From an uncultured Acidobacteriia bacterium (GTDB lineage Bacteria; Acidobacteriota; Terriglobia; Bryobacterales; Bryobacteraceae): DNA of 47,929 nt. The stretch is taken from positions 1 to 47,929 of the forward strand of contig CAIYHG010000064.1 of the NCBI GenBank assembly GCA_903925975.1. The letters run 5' to 3'. This document shows, one piece after another, positions 45,068-47,929 of this stretch. Below the pieces are notes generated by a model. That model had not been told where the DNA came from. It ran no database searches and saw only the letters and a program-made list of their open reading frames with translations. Position numbers and translations under genes: made by a program. The number at the start of each line of letters is the position of its first letter. Position 1 is the stretch's first letter.

Positions 45068-45548
45068 CTTCCTTTCGGCTCTGCGTGTCCTCGCCAAACA
45101 CGGAGTGGACTTCATTGTCGTTGGCGGCGTAGGCGCCGTACTCCACGGGGCGCCGGTGAGCACTTTCGATGTGGACATCGTGCATTCAACCGATTCGGAG
45201 AATGCTGCCAGACTGCTGGCCGCGCTCACCGAGCTTGATGCCTATTACCGCCTCCCAGCCGACAGGCGACTCAGGCCGGGCGTCTCCCACTTAGAGGGAA
45301 CTCGTCACCAACTTCTCCTCACCCGCTTCGGACCGCTGGACGTCCTTGGATTCATCGGAAACGGGCGCCGATATGAGGATCTGCTCCCTCATACGGAGGA
45401 GATGCTGCTCGGGGCGGATCTCAAGGTTCGGGTGCTCGGTCTCGAAACGATCATTGCAAGCAAAGAAGAAACAGGGCAGGAAAAAGACCTTGCCAGCCTG
45501 CCGCTGCTGCGCGCCGCACTTGCAGAGAAGAAACGGAAAGAGACGTAA
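45057..45548 (+). CDS. MNT/AbiEii-type nucleotidyltransferase
   Basis: 163 residues from ATG 45057. The nucleotidyltransferase fold core is VVGGVGAVLHGAPVSTFDVD (residues 21-40): a GG motif followed by the metal-binding DxD of TFDVDIV (D38, D40). The family includes minimal nucleotidyltransferases and AbiEii-like toxins that modify tRNA or proteins. DLKVRVLGLETIIASKEETG near the C-terminus is the helical tail seen in the group. It overlaps a small acidic gene, which fits a two-gene toxin-antitoxin or abortive-infection unit. Substrate unknown. Confidence 0.8.
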   Translation: MRLDFLSALRVLAKHGVDFIVVGGVGAVLHGAPVSTFDVDIVHSTDSENAARLLAALTELDAYYRLPADRRLRPGVSHLEGTRHQLLLTRFGPLDVLGFIGNGRRYEDLLPHTEEMLLGADLKVRVLGLETIIASKEETGQEKDLASLPLLRAALAEKKRKET

Positions 45549-45570
45549 CGCCGCCCATCTTCCCAGGTCT

Positions 45571-46371
45571 TCATGGAGGAGATGCCAAGCGGCTTGCGGT
45601 AATTGACGGCGGCGTCCCGTGCTCCAGGATGGATTGCGCTGCCCACTCGGTAATCCGCGGCGCTCGTTGGGTTCGCTCGGGCGCGTGCAGCGCCTCCTGT
45701 TTCTGCGAGTTGACGGGCGGAATGGGTTCGTTTGGTAAATTTGCGGGGTTGGAATTGCGTCGGTCCGGGCCGTCATGGTTTGGGGACTGTGGCGACGGGA
45801 GAAGATCATCCGGCGCGGGGTTGCGGAGTGATTTGAGACGCTCGAACTCCTCGACGGCGCGGCGGTAGTGGCGCTCGGCCTGGGCCTGGTAGCGGAGCAG
45901 CAGGGACCAGGAATTGGAACGTTGCGCCATGCGGTCGAAGCCTGTGGCCAGGACGAAGTTGCGGTTCTGAGCACGGACGATTTCGACGTCGCCATCGCCG
46001 ACTAGGTCGGGGGTCATGGGCTTGATGGGGCTGTCGCAGGGATCGAGGGCCATATCCATGCAGGCCGTGAAGAGGCCGGCTTCCAGGCGGGCGGCGCGGA
46101 GCAGGGCATGCTGCGCCAGAGCGATGCGCTCGACTGCGAACAGCTCCTGGGAGCTGACGGGCCGGTAATCGGCGACGAGATCGTCTTTGAGGCGAGCGGC
46201 TTCGTCGAGTTCCTCCAGGCGGACGACGGCGAAGGTGGAAGCGGTGAAGCCGTGCTTGCGGGCGTTCCGTGCGGAACTGGCCTTTCCTTCGCGAGTTCGG
46301 GGTCCGGTGGAGCGCGTGGCGTTGGCGCGGTTGGCGGCAAGGCGTTTTTCGGAAGTGGATTTGCGCGGCAT
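45571..46371 (-). CDS. Abundant-family hypothetical (RLAANRANA...GPRTREGKA type)
   Basis: 266 residues. The N-terminus RLAANRANATRSTGPRTREG, then KASSARNARKHGFTAS, is a motif I know from many copies in acidobacterial and planctomycete genomes, usually without annotation. It is Arg/Lys/Asn-rich, perhaps nucleic-acid binding. A helical middle (LDEAARLKDDLVADYRPVSS; QAERHYRRAVEEFERLKSLR) follows. The C-terminal 70 residues are Pro/Asn-rich and look disordered. Function unknown. It is convergent with the nucleotidyltransferase gene, 22 bp between stops. Confidence 0.7.
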   Translation of the reverse strand: MPRKSTSEKRLAANRANATRSTGPRTREGKASSARNARKHGFTASTFAVVRLEELDEAARLKDDLVADYRPVSSQELFAVERIALAQHALLRAARLEAGLFTACMDMALDPCDSPIKPMTPDLVGDGDVEIVRAQNRNFVLATGFDRMAQRSNSWSLLLRYQAQAERHYRRAVEEFERLKSLRNPAPDDLLPSPQSPNHDGPDRRNSNPANLPNEPIPPVNSQKQEALHAPERTQRAPRITEWAAQSILEHGTPPSITASRLASPP

Positions 46372-46580
46372 AGGTCCTCACCCGAGGAGTAGCACGGGGA
46401 GGGGGTGGAGTCTGAAATTGGCGGGGTGTAAGTGGGCGGTGTCTGGTGGGTTATCGAAAATGAAGGGTCGTGACTCCCCCATGGCGGCCTCGGTGGCCGA
46501 CACAACGAGGGATGAAAACGCGATGGCGGGTAATGTGCCGCCTGCCCTGGGCAGACGGGCGTTCAGGTTGATTCCCTATT

Positions 46581-46602
46581 GCGTATACGCAGACTACGTA
46601 GT
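46581..46602. promoter_or_regulatory. Twin palindromes upstream of the EXLDI gene
   Basis: GCGTATACGC (46581-46590) and ACTACGTAGT (46593-46602) are two perfect 10-bp palindromes separated by 2 bp, 16 bp before the ATG at 46619. This spacing, about one helical turn centre to centre (12 bp), fits two dimers of a ribbon-helix-helix regulator side by side. The EXLDI protein itself has such an N-terminus, so autoregulation is likely. Confidence 0.5.
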
Positions 46603-46618
46603 ATCGTCTAATGTGGGT

Positions 46619-47092
46619 ATGAACAGGACAATATATGTAAGGGACGAAGACGTTCCCGTTTGGGAACGCGCCAGAGAGTTAGCGGGAGACAAACTCGCGC
46701 CCGTCATAGTAGACGGATTGAAGCGGTTTATTGTCGAAAAGGAGCGTGAGGTGTCCGAGGCTAAGGGTTTTGAGCGTATTGAGGTCAGTTTCCATGACAG
46801 CGATTTCAACGGCCTGATGAAGAAGCGGGCATTTAATGGGAAATGGGTATTTCCTCTGAAGAGTCCTCTCAAGTCGGATGAGGTTGATTTCACACAGTAC
46901 TATGCGCTCGCTATTACGGCCAAGGGCGCGGTGGTAATTATCTCCTGGACTGCTGACCATGACGGTGAATCGTTCAAACGGTTCAGAGTCTATGATTCGT
47001 TCGATGCCGCAGCGGCTGAGCGATCAGTCGCGTGGGCCGCAATTATGGCTACAGAACACTTGGGCGTTCCAGTAGAGGAACTTGATATCTGA
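46619..47092 (+). CDS. EXLDI-family protein
   Basis: 157 residues from ATG 46619. The N-terminus MNRTIYVRDEDVPVWERARE, then LAGDKLAPVIVDGLKRFI, is ribbon-helix-helix-like, with a beta strand and two helices. The C-terminus ends EELDI, exactly the E-x-L-D-I ending that names the EXLDI family (TIGR04342). The middle (about 50-140) is a beta-sheet region (YYALAITAKGAVVIISWTAD). Family function is unknown; the N-terminus suggests DNA binding. An earlier frame start is discarded because it would run through the two palindromes. Confidence 0.85.
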   Translation: MNRTIYVRDEDVPVWERARELAGDKLAPVIVDGLKRFIVEKEREVSEAKGFERIEVSFHDSDFNGLMKKRAFNGKWVFPLKSPLKSDEVDFTQYYALAITAKGAVVIISWTADHDGESFKRFRVYDSFDAAAAERSVAWAAIMATEHLGVPVEELDI

Positions 47093-47114
47093 AAGGATTC
47101 TGCGGCGGTATCGG

Positions 47115-47291
47115 ATGAACAAGGCGTTTGAGTACGAGGCGGAATATGACAGGCAAGGCCGGTTGGTCAAGCGCCGTTGGAGTATCGGGCCGATTCTCAT
47201 CACGACGGCTGCGAGCGTAATTCTAGCATTTACGGGACACTCAGTATGGAACGGGTTCGTCAGCTTGGTGCAGGCCTGTAGGTGGTGGTAG
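47115..47291 (+). CDS. Small single-pass membrane protein
   Basis: 58 residues from ATG 47115, 22 bp after the EXLDI stop. The N-terminal half is charged (YEAEYDRQGRLVKRRWSIGP), followed by a single membrane helix (ILITTAASVILAFTGHSVWN) and a short C-terminal tail (GFVSLVQACRWW). It may be a membrane partner of the EXLDI protein, for example a toxin or anti-factor. No family was recognised. Confidence 0.6.
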   Translation: MNKAFEYEAEYDRQGRLVKRRWSIGPILITTAASVILAFTGHSVWNGFVSLVQACRWW

Positions 47292-47371
47292 AAGTATCAT
47301 CGTCGACGCGTTCTGTGGAGGCCGCAACCTCATATTCTCTGGGGAGCATGCCCCCCCCAAAAAGCAAAAAG

Positions 47372-47391
47372 CCCGAACCTTTGGGTTCGGG
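47372..47391 (-). terminator. rRNA operon terminator
   Basis: CCCGAACC (47372-47379) and GGTTCGGG (47384-47391) pair around TTTG. On the minus strand the hairpin is followed by CTTTTTGCTTTTT, so it is a Rho-independent terminator for the rRNA operon. The plus strand also has ATTTTTG after the stem, so it may stop the EXLDI operon as well. Confidence 0.9.
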
Positions 47392-47408
47392 ATTTTTGTA
47401 AATTAAAC

Positions 47409-47522
47409 CGGGCGACTTCCTACTCTCCCACACACTTGCGCGTGCAGTACCATCGGGGCTGAGAGGCTTAACTACCGTGTTCGGGATGGGAACGGGTGGG
47501 TCCCTCTCGCTAAGGTCACCCA
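47409..47522 (-). rRNA. rrf: 5S ribosomal RNA
   Basis: The minus strand reads as 5S rRNA: GGGTGACCTTAGCGAGAGGG at the 5' end, then CCCATCCCGAACACGG and AAGCCTCTCAGCCCCGATGG, and GAGAGTAGGAAGTCGCCC at the 3' end. Helix I pairs GGGTGAC with GTCGCCC. It lies about 90 bp after the 23S end, with no tRNA between. Ends are set by pairing and may be off by 1-2 nt. Confidence 0.95.
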
Positions 47523-47582
47523 GAAGCTGGATGAAAACTGAATATTGACGGGCCTAAACAAGTTGGAAAGCTAACTAGAGCA

Positions 47583-47600
47583 GCGTACGCGTGTGTACGC
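47583..47600. repeat. Inverted repeat in the 23S-5S spacer
   Basis: GCGTAC (47583-47588) and GTACGC (47595-47600) are inverted around GCGTGT, 11 bp past the 23S end. It could form a processing hairpin for the 23S 3' end or the 5S 5' end. Confidence 0.5.
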
Positions 47601-47610
47601 AGTTAAATTT

Positions 47611-47929
47611 TATGGTCAAGCCGAACGGGCAATTAGTAACGGTAAGCTCAACGTATTGCTACGCTTACACATCCGTCCTATCAAACTGGTAGTCTTCCAG
47701 TGCCCTTCATATCTTTCGATTGGGAGATCTCATCTTGGGGAAGGTTTCACGCTTATATGCATTCAGCGTTTATCCTGACCGAACTTCGCTACCCAGCGAT
47801 GCCCCTGGCGGGACAACTGGATCACAAGAGGTTCGTTCACCCCGGTCCTCTCGTACTAAGGGCAAGCCCCCTCAAATCTCCTACGCCCACCACAGATAGG
47901 GACCGAACTGTCTCGCGACGTTCTGAACC
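47611..47929 (-). rRNA. rrl: 23S ribosomal RNA, 3' end (runs off the window)
   Basis: The minus strand shows the conserved 3' end of 23S rRNA: GACAGTTCGGTCCCTATCTG, the sarcin-ricin loop TTAGTACGAGAGGACCGG, TGTCCCGCCAGGGGCATCGC, and the final ACTAATTGCCCGTTCGGCTT. About 319 nt are in the window, and the rest of 23S and 16S lie beyond the right edge. The 3' end is placed at about 47611 by homology to the pattern ...CGGCTTGACC. Confidence 0.96.

Overview
The window is high-GC bacterial chromosome. It most likely comes from an acidobacterium of the Solibacter/Bryobacter lineage. The best marker is the secreted protein at 38565-40457, whose C-terminal third matches the domain known as the Solibacter uncharacterized C-terminal domain (TIGR03437). 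Three PEP-CTERM proteins, a DUF1080 protein, a TAT-exported Gfo/Idh/MocA oxidoreductase and FecR/Tad-type genes fit that assignment. All naming is by recognition of motifs and family layout; no search was run.

Layout. 1-9679: a secreted TPR-like protein (runs off the left edge), queG, a membrane-anchored MutS-like ATPase, a PEP-CTERM protein, a solitary nuoA, a polytopic SAM-dependent synthase-like protein, bacteriohemerythrin and a TAT-exported oxidoreductase. 9680-15603 is an accessory zone: a gene remnant, a DUF1080 protein, a DUF433/DUF5615 toxin-antitoxin pair, a decayed second copy of that antitoxin's 5' end, two small two-gene units of unknown function and an Mrr-like nuclease. 15694-18525 is uvrA. 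Beside it, in what looks like an empty gap, lies a complete selenocysteine tRNA gene (selC, 18658-18752). 18934-30562 holds two PEP-CTERM genes, an ACT-domain/phenylacetate-CoA ligase pair, nadA-moaA, an outer-membrane porin, a dicarboxylate transporter, a hybrid kinase lacking its phospho-acceptor histidine, and a lipid A-type acyltransferase.

30928-33750 is a TadE/TadE/TadG cluster. 33991-35410 is a fluoride channel (crcB) followed by three DUF190 domains in two genes. 35416-38472 holds a cysteine desulfurase/mnmA pair for tRNA 2-thiolation and a divergent SAM hydrolase. 38565-43990 holds the TIGR03437 protein, a FecR-domain protein, two small unknowns and murJ. 44079-47291 holds a degenerate aldo/keto reductase, a nucleotidyltransferase pair that looks like a toxin-antitoxin module, an abundant-family hypothetical, and an EXLDI-family regulator with a small membrane protein. 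The right edge is the 3' end of a minus-strand rRNA operon (23S end, 5S, terminator).

Two themes recur. First, tRNA biology: queG (queuosine), cysteine desulfurase plus mnmA (2-thiouridine) and selC (UGA recoding). Second, several genes (nuoA, the acyltransferase, the cysteine desulfurase, dctA) have a -10-like hexamer so close to the start codon, with no good Shine-Dalgarno, that leaderless or very short-leader mRNAs are likely.
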